From contig OZ038423.1 in assembly GCA_964036155.1 (NCBI GenBank), forward strand, positions 17,437,249 to 17,501,248: DNA of 64,000 nucleotides, read 5' to 3'. A program made the translations under genes and the position numbers. Source of the DNA: Diploscapter coronatus. Taxonomy: Eukaryota; Nematoda; Chromadorea; Rhabditida; Rhabditidae. Positions 19,179 to 31,488 of the stretch are shown here, piece by piece (position 1 is the first letter of the stretch; every line of letters begins with the position of its first letter). The notes under the pieces were generated by a model. It had not been told where the DNA came from, did not search any database, and saw nothing but the letters and a program-made list of their open reading frames with translations.

Positions 19179-22100
19179 TTAGTTGTTCTTCTGGTATCGA
19201 TTGGACACGTAGTGCTGTTCCGGTCCCCAGGCCTCCGTGGACTCGCCTCTGGCAGCCTTCTCTGCCTTTTCCCTTTCTCGAATGACTTTCCAAATCTCGA
19301 TATCGCGCCAATCCGCCTAAAATATTTTCTTTTATAATTTTTAAAGATATTACTCTTGTCAAAAGGTAAGAAGGAAAGATCGATGTTGGAACTCGACTTG
19401 ATTAATGACGAGGTGAATTGGAGGACGGGGATGCACATCGATAAAGTCCCTTCGAAAGAATGGGGATTTTACGAAATGAAAGAGGGATAAGAATTATGGA
19501 AGAATACAATTTTAATCATTGAAAATTATCTTTTTTCCTTCAAAAACAGGTTTGTTTTCTCGACAGATTATTTTTGTTAAAGTTAGATTTAAAAATAAGT
19601 GTTCGTATCCATGGAATGGGGATTTAGAAAGTTTGGAATCGGATAGAAATCGTATTTTAAGGGCAGAACAAGAATAGAAATCGAATTTCGATTTCTATTG
19701 GGATGGTGCGCAAGTTCTTAGAACGCTAAGAACTTACGCACCACCCCAATAAAAGTTGCTCTAGAGAATGCTTGCACCCTTATCAAAATTGAGGATACGT
19801 TTTTAACCTCAAAAGATGGGTGTTATGAATTTGTTGAACCTAGTTTAAATTACTGCTAGGGAATAATTTTTTCTCTGACTAATTCTTTAAATTTTTTATT
19901 ATAATCTGATATTGATTACCTTTTCGAAGTCGGGTCTCGGATTGTGAGTAGGCTCCTCTTTCTCCTCCTTCTTCTTCCCGAAGTCGAAATGCGAATTGAC
20001 CCCGTAGAAGTCTTCGTCCTGAATTTCACAATTTCGTACAACTATTCCAGCGATTTTTTCGTGATATTTTTCTTTGTTTCCAGGTTCAATAGTTCGTCAG
20101 GTTGGAACACATTATGAAGGGAGATGGAGAGAGAAGAAAGGGGAGAGAAGCAGACAGCTGGCAGAGGAAGGACTCGCAAATGGAACGAGAACGAGGCAAG
20201 ATCGGCGCTCTCTTTGACTCTCTAACTTTGACACCTCTCATCATTTATCATTTTTGCTGCACTCAAAAAATGCAACACTTTTTGCTCGAGCTTCTCGCCT
20301 TTCACAGATCGCAGATGCAATTAATGAACCTAGTTTAATCTTAATCGCGATCCATTCAACATCTTGCAATAACAAGAAGGTTGGATCGGGGAGATCAAAA
20401 GGGCCGTGATGAATGGCTGAAGCACGCAGTTATGTGAACATTTTCAAGAGGAAAATCGATTTTTCAAGATTTGGAAAGACGAACAAGAGACTAGGTCTTT
20501 TTGCAACTAGTGATATGAAAATGCAACTCAAAACTTAGTAGATATCGTACGAGATAATACAGTGACAGTCAAAAGTTGGGAGCAGTTATGATTATGGATT
20601 CAGCCTTATGGGTACAATATAAGCGTGAATCATTTTTAATTTCTATAAATTTTCATTCAAATTGGTTCAGATGTTTGAAAATACCAGGCTCTATTCATGA
20701 TCATAATTGTTCCAAACTTTTGTTCGCTGCTTTATGAAATTTTCGTCTTATCAAATGTTAGTTCGGAACTTTTCACATTTAAAAATCAAAATTTAAATAT
20801 GGAAATGCATACGTTGAGAATGGTGTCGATCATCTTGGCCTGGTCTTTCCAGTCTCCCTCCGGGTCCGTCTGTGCCTTCTTCAGCAGTTTCTTATGTTTC
20901 TTCTTCAATTTCTTCATCTCCTTTTTCTTTTTCTTCTCTTCCTTTTTGATTTTCTTGGCTTGCTTCACGAATTCGAGATCGTCACCCTGAAATTTCACGA
21001 TTCAATGAAGACATAAATAAAACGATAAAAATACTACCTTGAGACGAGCTAGATCGGAACTCTTCATAGACTGTTTTGGAGCTTCTGAAAGTGATAAAAT
21101 TAGTGAAGACCACACAGCTTTAAGATTTGAATAGGGCCTGGTTGAGACAATTTATTTCATGATCACTGTTTAACGCTAAAATATTTGCAATTCAAAAACC
21201 TAGTCATTTAAAACTACATTTGAATGAATTGATGAGATTATAAATTTAATTAAGTGTCAACCTTCAACAACCCTGCGAATAGGTTTGGGAGCACAGCCCT
21301 CTTCCCACAGTCGCTTCGTCTCTTCATCTGCGTCTTCTCGATATTTCGGCACTTTGTATTCAGCGACGTGGTCGACACGAAGCATGCGGCCTTTCAGCTG
21401 AAAATTAAATTAGTTTAAAAATTGATAGTAAGTTTAAATTCTTTACCGAATTATCAGGAATAAGAAATGGTCTAAAATCATAGAGAACAGACGCTATTTT
21501 GATCAATTTCACAACACTGATATATATGACTATTTCAAAGACCTTACGCCGATATTAGTGTCATGAAGTACACCTATGATAAAAAGTGCTTGTAACTTTC
21601 AATTTGTAAATTTGAAACCAAAATTTCAAATGTACTTGTACGCAATAATTAGCTTTTGAATTATACAAATTCCAACTCACGGTGATTCCATTGAAATTGT
21701 CGACAGCGAGAACGGTACTTCTCTGGTCCTGATAGCAGAGGAAGCAGAAGCCCTTCGATTTGCCTGTCTTCCTGTCGCGAATCAGGTTGATGTTCATTAC
21801 TTCTCCATACCTGAAAATCCATTTTTGTTGTATGTTTAAACTAATTTTCTGATTCATTCATTCGAACTTCAAAGTTCAACTCTTCATTCGTTTCTCATTC
21901 CTTCCTTTCACTTCCACTTCATTCTAAAAATCTCCCTCTCTCAATATGTGTGCGGCGCTGTTTATGTTGTGTCTTCAATTTGGCTTCCTCAAATTGAGCT
22001 GCTCGGCCACATTTCGTCGATTCGCCTGCAGCATAGTTTACAGAAAATAAACATTCTCGGTCTATGGCTCAATGGTCTGTCTCATCCCTCATTCGCACTT

Positions 22101-24551
22101 CCAATTGTCCTGCACATTTTAAGATGCGTCAATACAAAGGGAAGAGAAACTACTCGCCTCAGGCTAAAAGGTCAAATCAAAGGGACTTTTGTTTTAAGTA
22201 TGGCAGAATTGAATCCGGAAAAGATAGTAAATTTGCGCGTGTCAATTTCATATTTTTCACAAAATTAAATGCCAATCACTGACGAACAATTTTTGAAGAG
22301 TAATTTTGATCTTTAGCTTCTTTTTCTATTCGATGTGGTTAATTATAAGATAATTTGAGCACCCTTTTGATTCGAATCTTTCCTTAAGAATTGGCTAATT
22401 TAACATTTTCACAGTTTTGCTCCAATAAAAGTACATCGATACCTTGCGTGCAACAAAGTATAAACATATCGGAACGGCTACAGGTGTACGGGTGTGCGGA
22501 TTTGATGTATTTTGATCCTCTTGTAGCTAAAAGTAGGCAAGGAAAGGAAGGCGAAATGAGTATTGTGGATGGGCTGTTACTTTGCCTTCTCCACCTTACT
22601 TTGCTTTCTCCACCTAGCTTTAGCCTATTCTTACGGACAGCTCTTTATCTTTCTCCCTTCTCCCCTTCTTCTTCAACAGCTGCTCTTCTTCTTTCCTGCT
22701 TTCTCGAGTTGTGACTCATCATTCTTTTCCCTTTCCTCTCTTCCAGATAATTGTAACATTCGAACGAAGATTCCATCCAATTCCAGGGACTTTATATCCA
22801 CCAATCGACCAATTACATTACAAAAATTAGACCGAACCAATTCAAAACAATCCAACATGTCGCGCCCATTTCAAAAGTTGTTGCAATGAAAATATTTTTG
22901 ATAGAAAAAAAAACTTAAAACAAAAGTATCCAGTAATTCGTAAGTTACTGGCTGTGATTTATAACTAAAGATCACTTAAAAAAGTTTATCTAAATGGATA
23001 AAGTTTGGCATCGATTGATTAGGATTATAATTCTAACTTTTTTTTAAGATTCACATGATGTAAAACTAATAAAGTTAGGTTCAGTTTCCAGAAAATGGCA
23101 CCAAATTCCAATACCCACAAGATATTGTTTAAAAATATGAAATGCATATTTTTAGCTAGCGAATTTAGTTTATGATAAAACTTACACTTTAGCAGACCTA
23201 GGCAAACTTTCAGGTAGAACAAGAAATTATAGGAAAGGGAGTGCGCAACATGATTTTGTCGGAATTTCTTGACTTAAGAGGGTACACAGGGAGATCTGGC
23301 TTAAACGTTGCCTAGATCTGCATTTTAGCAACAAGTCCATGAATAAACAAAATGATTTCTCATTCCAAATAACCCAATGAGTGTATCGAAAACGCCTGCA
23401 TGCTATTAAAATTAATTTCATATCATTTTTCTCGTAAAATGGGACATTTTCCAAACGAATTGGAAATGGACTTTGTCAGTCTCCCTTTGATTTACGAATG
23501 GTTATTTTTGCCTTACGTTTATAAAATTCTAAAGAAGGAAAAAGCGAAAATATCGAAGCGATATTATCTAAGACAAAAACTCGTCAAAAGTGTTCGCCTT
23601 TTCTAACGTATATTCAATGCTTGATCAAAATTTGAACTTATTATTTTTAACTTAAAGTTAGGAATTGGAAAATGAACGAGAAGTGCATATTGGGAAAATA
23701 TGGTTTAATCAGAAAGTTCGAATAAAGTCACTCAGGTTATTTTGCAAACAACGGTCGTTTTCGTAAAAGATTTCTCCAAATTCAGAAAAAAAATCAATCC
23801 GTACCCGCCACACAACATTTTTTAATTCAAATCCCACGACCCGCACTTTGTTCCTTAAAATAACCAATTTTAAGTGCTATGTCGATTAAAATTGAGGATA
23901 TGTTGATCAGAAACGCTAAAAATGCAATTTTATTATACGCGACTTCAACTTTTTCCAACTCAAACCCTCATACACCCCGACTCGCAAAAATAGAGAAGTG
24001 GGTGTGGACTTTTTGGAGAAGTTTGTTGAAAATGCAAAAAATCGGCAGAAAACATCAAGAAAATCTAGGGACGTGATTTCCTTTAGAATAGAACGTGCTT
24101 TAAAATTTTATTTTGCAAGAAGTATTTAGCCTTAACCTCAAAATTAGTCCAAAATTCCCTAGGTATTAGCGCTTTTCTTTGTATTTCGAATATTTTCCTG
24201 AAAATCCACGTTATTCAAGAGAGTCGAAAAATAACGACTAAATCTGTCATTTGCAGGGGGAAGCAAGGAATTTCGAGGCCGATTCATAGTTGAAGAGTTT
24301 CCCGTAATTCTTCTCAACCCATTTTTCGTATTTGTATCATTTTGAAAACGAAAAACAAGTAAAAAGACTAACTGTGAGAATACGCAGATGACATCGCCCT
24401 CGGTGAGCCCGTACTCGAGTCCTCCGACGTAGATCCAGGCCGAGTCCTTGTAGTCCCTGTGCCACGACTTGTCCACATTGCCTGCAGTGCCCAGACGCAG
24501 CTCCCTGTCGTTCAGGGCGTTCTGATTCTTTATATTCGTTATCGGATTCAT
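19179..24551 (-). CDS. rbmx2: RBMX2-type RNA-binding splicing factor
   Basis: Ortholog of RBMX2 / yeast Ist3 (Snu17), a U2 snRNP/RES-associated RRM protein of the activated spliceosome. Exons: 24373-24551, 21681-21810, 21262-21397, 21038-21084, 20813-20986, 19920-20018, 19179-19316; 300 aa. It opens [18 protein letters not shown] and contains [19 protein letters not shown], the RNP2 region, then [19 protein letters not shown], the RNP1 region, then DNFNGI and GRMLRVDHV. The tail is Lys/Glu-rich ([13 protein letters not shown] near residue 180) as in the family, and ends [10 protein letters not shown]. All introns are GT-AG. The first intron is 2.5 kb. CTTTCAG stands 3 nt before the ATG with no donor upstream, so the mRNA is probably trans-spliced. 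Confidence 0.93.
19673..19750. repeat. Two adjacent hairpins in RBMX2 intron
   Basis: TAGAAATCG / CGATTTCTA flank an AATTT at 19674-19696. Then TATTGGGATGGTGCGCAAG with TTCTTAG pairs with CTAAGAACTTACGCACCACC over about 26 bases around a 4-base loop (19695-19749). It could be a small MITE remnant or a structured RNA. Confidence 0.55.
21811..24372 (-). other. Large first intron of RBMX2
   Basis: Holds a C/T-rich block on + at 22570-22740 and AT-rich sequence elsewhere. The open frames in it show no domain or codon pattern I can support. Confidence 0.5.
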
Positions 24552-24560
24552 TTCCTGAAA
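24552..24560 (-). other. Probable spliced-leader acceptor of RBMX2
   Basis: CTTTCAG|GAA directly precedes ATGAATCC. An AG site this close to the start with no usable 5' exon is the usual nematode trans-splice arrangement. Confidence 0.55.
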
Positions 24561-24699
24561 GTATGGCAAAATAGCCGCGAGAAAGTGAAACGAAACGAAT
24601 TCAGTTGAAAGAGCGCTGTTCTAGAAGACTATCTGAATCGAGTGGAGCGTGATGATAGTAAAAGTGCTGATAAAAGTATCAAAAATTACGGAAAATGAG

Positions 24700-25105
24700 T
24701 GAAAATTGATAATTGTAAGGCAGTTGGCCGATTTCGAAAACACGCGGTTTGTTTTACTCCGTACTCTCTTAAGTTCCGTTTTCCCTCCTTCAATTTGCCC
24801 CAGGCTGTTTCTCTCTTTTCCCCTCTCCCTTTTTTGTATCAACAACTTTTCACGTCAATCCGGTTTGAATGTACAGTCTATTTGTGTATTGAAATTGCTC
24901 GCTCCCAATGCAAAGAAATGCTTCAAGATCGACGCTGCTTCATTTGAATTCATTTCGGACGACTCGCGAACATTTGACACATTTCTTCGTCTTCAAGTTC
25001 TTCTCGGATTCTGAACATTCTCCTCGCCTTTTGATCTGTTCTCATGAATGTGTCAATTGTGAACGTGTTCAGGAATTGACCAGGACTGACTGACTGACCG
25101 GCTAG
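24700..25105 (+). promoter_or_regulatory. 5' region of Ctr1 gene
   Basis: Lies between the divergent RBMX2 and Ctr1 genes. A C/T-rich run (CTCTCTTTTCCCCTCTCCC) at about 24811-24830 is on the Ctr1 sense strand. GGCTAG stands directly before the Ctr1 ATG, a possible acceptor. Confidence 0.35.
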
Positions 25106-26778
25106 ATGGCGCAGGGCTCATACAAGGATGAGTTGAAGAAGGATGCCATGTCTTTCCTGAACAACTTCGACACGATGGGGGACTCGATCACAGTGCCCTC
25201 TGCTCATCACGACCACAGTGCTCATGCGGGAGGAGAGCATTCACATGCTGCTGGGGAACACGACCGTATGTTTGATTTTGCTTATTTTCTAAATTTTGTT
25301 CATCTACAAATCAACCCTTCGAAATTGAAGTGTTCGGTATTCAAAATCTGACTTTGCACCTTTATAGGAAAATCCGAGTATTATTTTTTGAAAACTCGAG
25401 GTATACTGAACATCTCAAGCCAAGTAGAAATACCAATGAAGTGGTTATGGTTTTCCATTTCTAGGATAAGCACTTTCAGATGGTGGAATGAAAATGTACT
25501 TCCACTGGGGCGTCACGGAGACGATTCTCTTCGAATCGTGGACCACTCAGTCTGAATGGGGTAATTCGGAGTTTCATTTTCTTTTTAAAAATCCAAATTT
25601 AATTCAGGAATGGCGCTAGCAGTTGTGCTCGTGTTCGTAATGGGCTTCCTGTACGAGGGACTCCGTTGGCTGCGCATCTACTTACAGAAGCGGAAGCCGG
25701 GCAATTCCAAAGCAAAGAAGGCGACCAGCTCGGTTCAGATGCTTCAGATGCCTGAGTCGTCTGGAGCTGCAAGTCGAGCTGATAATCAGGTTAATTTTAT
25801 GACAGGCTTTTGGAAATTGTGTATATTCAATTAGATTTGAAAAATCGAGTTTATTGGAGTTTTTGAAGACTGGAAAAACGTGAATTTATGGCATTGAAAT
25901 TGTAAATTATATTTGATTCGATAGGAATAAAAGTGAGCAAGTAACGATAGTTACGGGTTCATAAAATGCGGCTTTTAATATCTTACTCTTAGTTTCAGAC
26001 TCTTTTGGATTCCTCACCAAGTCGAGCAGAAACCGGCAGAGGCGATGCGATTGCAGCCGGTCACGAAGCTGTAGAAGTCGAGCCCAAACACAACGGGGCT
26101 GCGAAAAGCTGCCATTCCACCAACAGAAATCAGTTAGTACTCATTTTATTTTTCTTCGTTTATTAGTTTTGAACAATTTACTATTGGCCGATTTATCGTA
26201 CCATCCTCAGGCCTAGCAAAAACTGCAATTTTTCACCTTCTCTCATTTAGTAATGGATTCAAAATAACGCAAGAAGAGTTTCAAATCGAAAGATGAATTC
26301 TTTCAGCTCCTTCATCCACCGCAATTTCGGCGACCTGAATCGACTTCTGTTCTCTGTTCTGTACATGCTCCAACTGGTGTTGGCCTACTGGCTTATGCTC
26401 ATCGTCATGACTTACAACAACTGGCTTAGTAAGTCAATCGAACAATGCAATTCTTTTCTCGAGTTAGCGTTCGTCTGGTGATTCATGAATACCTATACAG
26501 GGTTCTATTGAAACGCATAATTTATTCGTTGAAAAGAATGACGATTTTTGATAGTAGTATTTCGGAGAAAAATGGTCGTCGATTCGAATAATCTTGAACC
26601 ATGAAATTGCTATAAAATGGAGAAGACGATTGGACAATTAGTTTTCTGAGCAAATAATTTTATTTTGAAAAAAAAACTTTCAGCGATCGCTGTGATCTTT
26701 GGAGCAGCAGCGGGTCACTGGATGTTCGCTGATTGGGCCTGTTTGGACGACGACGTCACTGCCGATGCCTGTCACTGA
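25106..26778 (+). CDS. High-affinity copper transporter, Ctr1/SLC31 family
   Basis: Trimeric copper(I) uptake channel of the plasma membrane. Exons: 25106-25265, 25480-25560, 25608-25789, 25999-26132, 26307-26428, 26684-26778; 257 aa. The N-terminal domain is His-rich (HHDHSAHAGGEHSHAAGEHD, residues about 34-53), followed by GGMKMYFHWGVTETILFE. TM1 is MALAVVLVFVMGFLYEGLRW, with a YEG motif. A poorly conserved loop links to TM2 (SVLYMLQLVLAYWLMLIVMT), which carries the MxxxM signature, and TM3 (AVIFGAAAGHWMFA), which carries the GxxxG signature. The tail ends DACH, close to the HCH end of other members. All introns are GT-AG. It converges on the zinc-finger gene. Confidence 0.93.
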
Positions 26779-28660
26779 ATTCATCAGCCGTCTTGTTACG
26801 GCACAATAAGTGGCTAAATTAGCTTTTAAAACCATAGTTTGATAGTTTTAAGAGTTTATGCATATAGGATTAGGTCATGTACAACAATCAGAGATCTTAC
26901 ACATAGCGTCTATCTCTATTCTTTCTTTCTTCTAATTCGATGATATTTATTCAAATTACGAGGGTGTTTCTCCTATCAATTAATTGCCGATTAATGTTGA
27001 TGATCTACAAATTCGGAGCGTGCTTCAAGGACTTTAAACGAGCAGACTATTTCAATGGTTTGTGGTTGAGATTAGCTCAATGAGGTGATTTCTAAAATTT
27101 CTAAGGCTTCATCATTTTTTAACGTTTACCTTGGGGTTAATTCTATCTCTTTATCATTCGTTTTGCGCGTTCTTTCATTGTTCTTTTGCCATTTATCTCA
27201 TCTCGTTTTATTTATTCCTTTTCGAGCCATATCAAGGGCTATCCAAAATGTATATCAGATCCGAGTGCCGATTTTTCGCGACTGTTGAAGATAAATTAAG
27301 ATGTTCTATTTGCAGTTAAGAAATAAACTTCTTGGTTATCGATGAGTTTATTCAAACAGTCATGAACGAAAAAACATGTCCCTTCATAGCAAAGAAATAC
27401 CTGACCTGATTTGCAGTGATTTGTTTCTAATCAACCTCAACTACGAACTCTAGTCATTATGTTTGAGAAGATAAATAGTCGAACAAAATCTTCCATAAAA
27501 GATTTTTGGAAGTAAAACAAAGATCGGCAAGATGCTGAGTGTTCAGTTGAAAATGATTGCATTGCAATCGAATAATGATAATCAGTGCAAGGCTGATTTG
27601 TTATCAGTGCCTTGCCCTGTTTTGGAGGAAACAACTCAACTTTGCCTCTTGATTAAGAAGAGCAACCAAAAAGTAGAGGGAAAATGAAATGTAAACAAGG
27701 CCAGCAGCAACTTATGACTAGGCGGCATTACAAATATGTCCTAAATAATATGGTAGTTAAGTTTTCAAAATTAAAACAACATGAAATGAAATAAGGGGAT
27801 AAAGAGCCGACATAAAAATTGCAAGTTCTGCTACTTGATATCAGAGTCTTGAAAATTCTGCGAAGCTTGTAATTACAGTAAGATATAGTTATCGAAATAT
27901 ATCTTTTCTTTTGAAAATAACTCAATACTCGCATCAAAAAAATCTTACAATTTCGTAATTCGCAGAATTATCGAATACTCGACTAATAAAATTAAAGCAG
28001 ATGATACTTGATAAATGAGTGAAATAGTGAGTGAATATTGGAGACAAATGATGATCTTCTGAAGAGATGAGTGATTTGAATACCGCGGAGGAAAAAGGCT
28101 ATTCTGGAATGTTCTTACGAATAGTAAATAGACGTTAACGTTTTAGATTATTATTTCTATGTTTAGAATAATGAATTAATAAATTCCATTTCTTTTCATT
28201 CGTCAAATTCAATCTTAATTTTAATTTTTTACTTCCTAAATTCTAAATGTCTGAGTTGAATAGACCTTTGTCCTCGATGGCGACGACGAAATACGGCATT
28301 TGAAAGTGGATACAATTCTGACTAAATCATACCATATCTGCATTCGAACAAAAAGCAATGTATCCATTTTGTAGCTCCGCAACAATGAATTCAGAAAGTG
28401 AAAACAAGAAGATTTCAACATAATCTGACATCAGACATCTTCACTTATTCGACATACATGTAATGGAGTATGGCAATAGGCGTATTTGTAGAAGTGAACA
28501 AACACAAATCGATTGCTGATATCTTACTTCAACTACAACAATAAATTGTTTTCTATTAAGAAAGAGAGAATAGAATGGAGAAGGAATACTGCTGTGATTG
28601 ATTTGCTGAGGAAGAGAGCATACCGATGTGCATAGACCCGTTGTGTGTGGGTGGAGTGGC
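26779..28660. other. Intergenic, between convergent Ctr1 and zinc-finger genes
   Basis: AT-rich 3' flanking sequence of two convergent genes. I see no supported exon, RNA gene or repeat. Confidence 0.5.
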
Positions 28661-31015
28661 TCAGATGAGCAGATTAGGCTCTGGCTGCTGCGAATTGACG
28701 GCGGCCAACTGCTCCTCTTCAATGCCATCCGATGTGTCCGGCAATAGAATTTCGGGGACAGATTTCTGAAAGCAATAACTCGCATTGGCTCAAGAAAATG
28801 CTAAATTCACGTCGATTTCTCCGTGCTCCATCATGAGCTGAACCCGCTTGTGGTAGCTGTCGTGCTGATCGAACGATTTCTGCAATTTCGTTGTTTTTTT
28901 CTTCTAAATTATCCAATGTGGAGTATTTGAAATTTTCAGAATTAATAGCATCAGACTTGGAACTTTAATCCGATCCGACTTCCAAGCCTGTTCGTAAAAC
29001 AATTAGATAAACAGTGTTCTAAAGAAAAGCTTAAAACGTATGATTACCTGATCAAGGAAGTTCTTGAGGCAGATCTCGCAGAAGAACGATCGATCGCGCT
29101 TAACCGTGGGATGGTCGGCCTCGCTATGATGGAAGCACTCCACTCGCGACAGGAACGCAGTCTTACAGTACGGACAGTCGTACCTTAACAAGAGATAATG
29201 GTTGAAGATTTGTAAAGAATTGAGGCGTTTCGTAACAAAAAGTAAAATGGACCGTTGTTCTGTAACACAAGCGAGACGTTTTGTAACAAAGAAAGCTCTG
29301 TGCTAATTCCTCTTTGTTACAAAATGTTCCACTTGTGCTACAAAACGTCTCACACCCGAAGAAATGAGTAATCACGAACCGTTCGAAGGGAATGCATTTG
29401 GCCTGCTCGAAAACTTCTTCCAGCGTCAATTGATGATCAACATTGAAGAACACGCTCTGTAGCTTTTGAATCTGGAAGTTTCATGAAAAAATGGTAGAAA
29501 AAATTCAATCCGCTACCTTCTGCTCGATAGGCAGCGATGGCAGCAACTCGCTGCGTCTGATTTTCTCAACCCAAATGCGAGAATCGTTGCCGAGTCCAAG
29601 TTTCCTGAAAGAAACTCCGTCGATCATTCAAAAATATGCTCTAAGCTGCTTTTTCAGAGAAAAATAAAGTTTACTTTGGCGAATTGACAAAACTTTGTTT
29701 AAATTAACGACGTGACGACTAAACTTCAAGTAGAACTAGTCATTAGCATAAAGATTAGCAAATAAAGACCGCCGTCAGCAAATAATTGAAATAAAGTCGT
29801 TGGAAATGTGTAAAGGCCTACTTTTTCCTGGACCTAGAAGGCGTACTCGAAATGAACGGACCTCCAGCACTGCGGACAATGATGGCATCGTCAGGAATGT
29901 CTGCAGGCGGGCGGCGATTGCTGAAAAATCCCCAATTAAACCCCAGACTGAAGAACTACGATCGGTATTTTTGCAGAGAAATAACTTAACAGAATCTCAT
30001 TCATAATCTGAAAATTCTTTCCATTTGAAAAATGAGTATGACAAAATTAGTGGGAAAAGTGCAATTTTAAAGAAAAACTGCAAAAATAGCTGGTAGTAAA
30101 GATGTGAACTATCGTACCTAGCAAACGGTCTCCAAGCATCTTCCAGCTCTTCCTTCGTACTCACGTGCGTCTTCAAGTGCTTCTTCAGATTTCCTTTCAG
30201 CCTGAAAAAACAAACTCATAATTTAAAGAATTTAAAAGTACTAAGTTCCTACCGGCAAGTCTTTCCGCAGTAGGGACAGGCATGCGGAGTAAATCCCGTG
30301 TGAACGGAGCGGTGCTCGAACAAGTTCGACTTGAACCGGAAACTCTTACCGCAGATATCGCAGTTGAATGGCTTCTGAAGCGAGTCACCAATAAACATTT
30401 CATAGCTTGAGCTTTTCAAATCATATAAGAAAATCTATCGTACCATGTCTGTGTGAATGACGGAGTGCTGCTGCAGGCCTGCAATTTGATAATTATTTGC
30501 TTGTCATACATTCGTAAAGAATATTTTTTTGAATTTCACATCAAACCAAATAAGGAAGATAAATTTTGATTTCGAAGACTACCGTATACCTTTGTAGGAG
30601 ACGAAAATCTTGTTGCAGACGTTGCACTGATGAACGGCACGTTGCTGCGCCATTCCCTCCGTGAGTTCGTCTTCCTCCGCATACTGAAAATGGAAAGAAC
30701 CCATGAAAAGCTCAGAATTCTTACTGTAGCTGATTACAGTAGGATTAGAATTCACAAATTTCATTTTCCCATGATTTCTACTTCACAAATCATTCCGTAT
30801 TTCTGGCGAATGATTTCATATTCGGTTGTTTTCGGAATTCGATCTTTTTCGTTGATAAATTGATCGACAAATTGATAAATAAAACATGATCTTACGACGA
30901 AATTCTGTTGTTCGATGTGCTCCATGTCGTCCTCAATGATGCGCATGCTCTCCTCGTCCTCCACCATCTGTCCGTGTCCCTGCTGCTGATGGTACATCTC
31001 CGCTATTTGGTCCAT
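28661..31015 (-). CDS. C2H2 zinc-finger protein, 343 aa
   Basis: Exons: 30896-31015 (start ATGGACCAA), 30590-30683, 30444-30478, 30253-30374, 30118-30201, 29834-29920, 29517-29604, 29380-29471, 29048-29183, 28811-28879, 28661-28765. Acidic N-terminus, then zinc fingers: [55 protein letters not shown] non-finger block follows ([19 protein letters not shown], then [18 protein letters not shown]), then two more fingers, [17 protein letters not shown] and [19 protein letters not shown]. The protein ends QPEPNLLI. Probably a nuclear DNA-binding regulator; the middle block looks family-specific, but I cannot name the ortholog. GTTGTTGCAG stands 14 nt before the ATG and suits trans-splicing. Donors GTCCAG and GTTCGT are weak. 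Confidence 0.85.
29205..29360. repeat. Short direct and inverted repeat of ACGTTTTGTAACAAAG
   Basis: GTTTCGTAACAAAAAG (about 29228), GACGTTTTGTAACAAAG (29276), CTTTGTTACAAAATG (29311) and CTACAAAACGTCTCAC (29338) are variants in both orientations inside one intron of the zinc-finger gene. Confidence 0.5.
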
Positions 31016-31029
31016 TCCCACGTCCGCCT

Positions 31030-31488
31030 CTGCAACAACAACACCGCATCAACACGCAACACGAAATGCACTGATATGACAAAGAAAGTGGCCGAAGTGA
31101 AGTGGCAGAGTAAAGCGAGAATGAGGAGGGGAGACAGACAAGTGCAGCGAAGCAGAGCACTTTGAAAAGAAATTCCTCCCGGCGATGGATTCAAGAAGCC
31201 CTAGGATATGGTAATACAGTATAGGTTGAAGGACGATGAAGGAAGGGTGAAGGGGGAGGCGAGGAGAGGAGAGGAGAGAGGGAGATGACTGCAACGCGTG
31301 GGGAGGGGCGAGCGTGCCCAGTCAATGCGAGACAATCGGCGTGACGGGACCCGTGCGCAAGACATTTGAAAAGCTGCCCACTTTATGCACAATCCACGGC
31401 TGTAGTTTTGCTATGATTTAGTGCTGATTGCGCAAGTGTCTAACGCCTAGCATGGAATGATCGAGTTGGGCAATTAGATCGATGCCTC
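31030..31488. promoter_or_regulatory. Divergent intergenic region with purine tract
   Basis: Lies between the start of the zinc-finger gene (-) and sphingomyelin synthase (+). 31225-31310 is almost all A and G on + (C/T on the zinc-finger strand). Likely holds both promoters; no TATA box seen. Confidence 0.35.
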
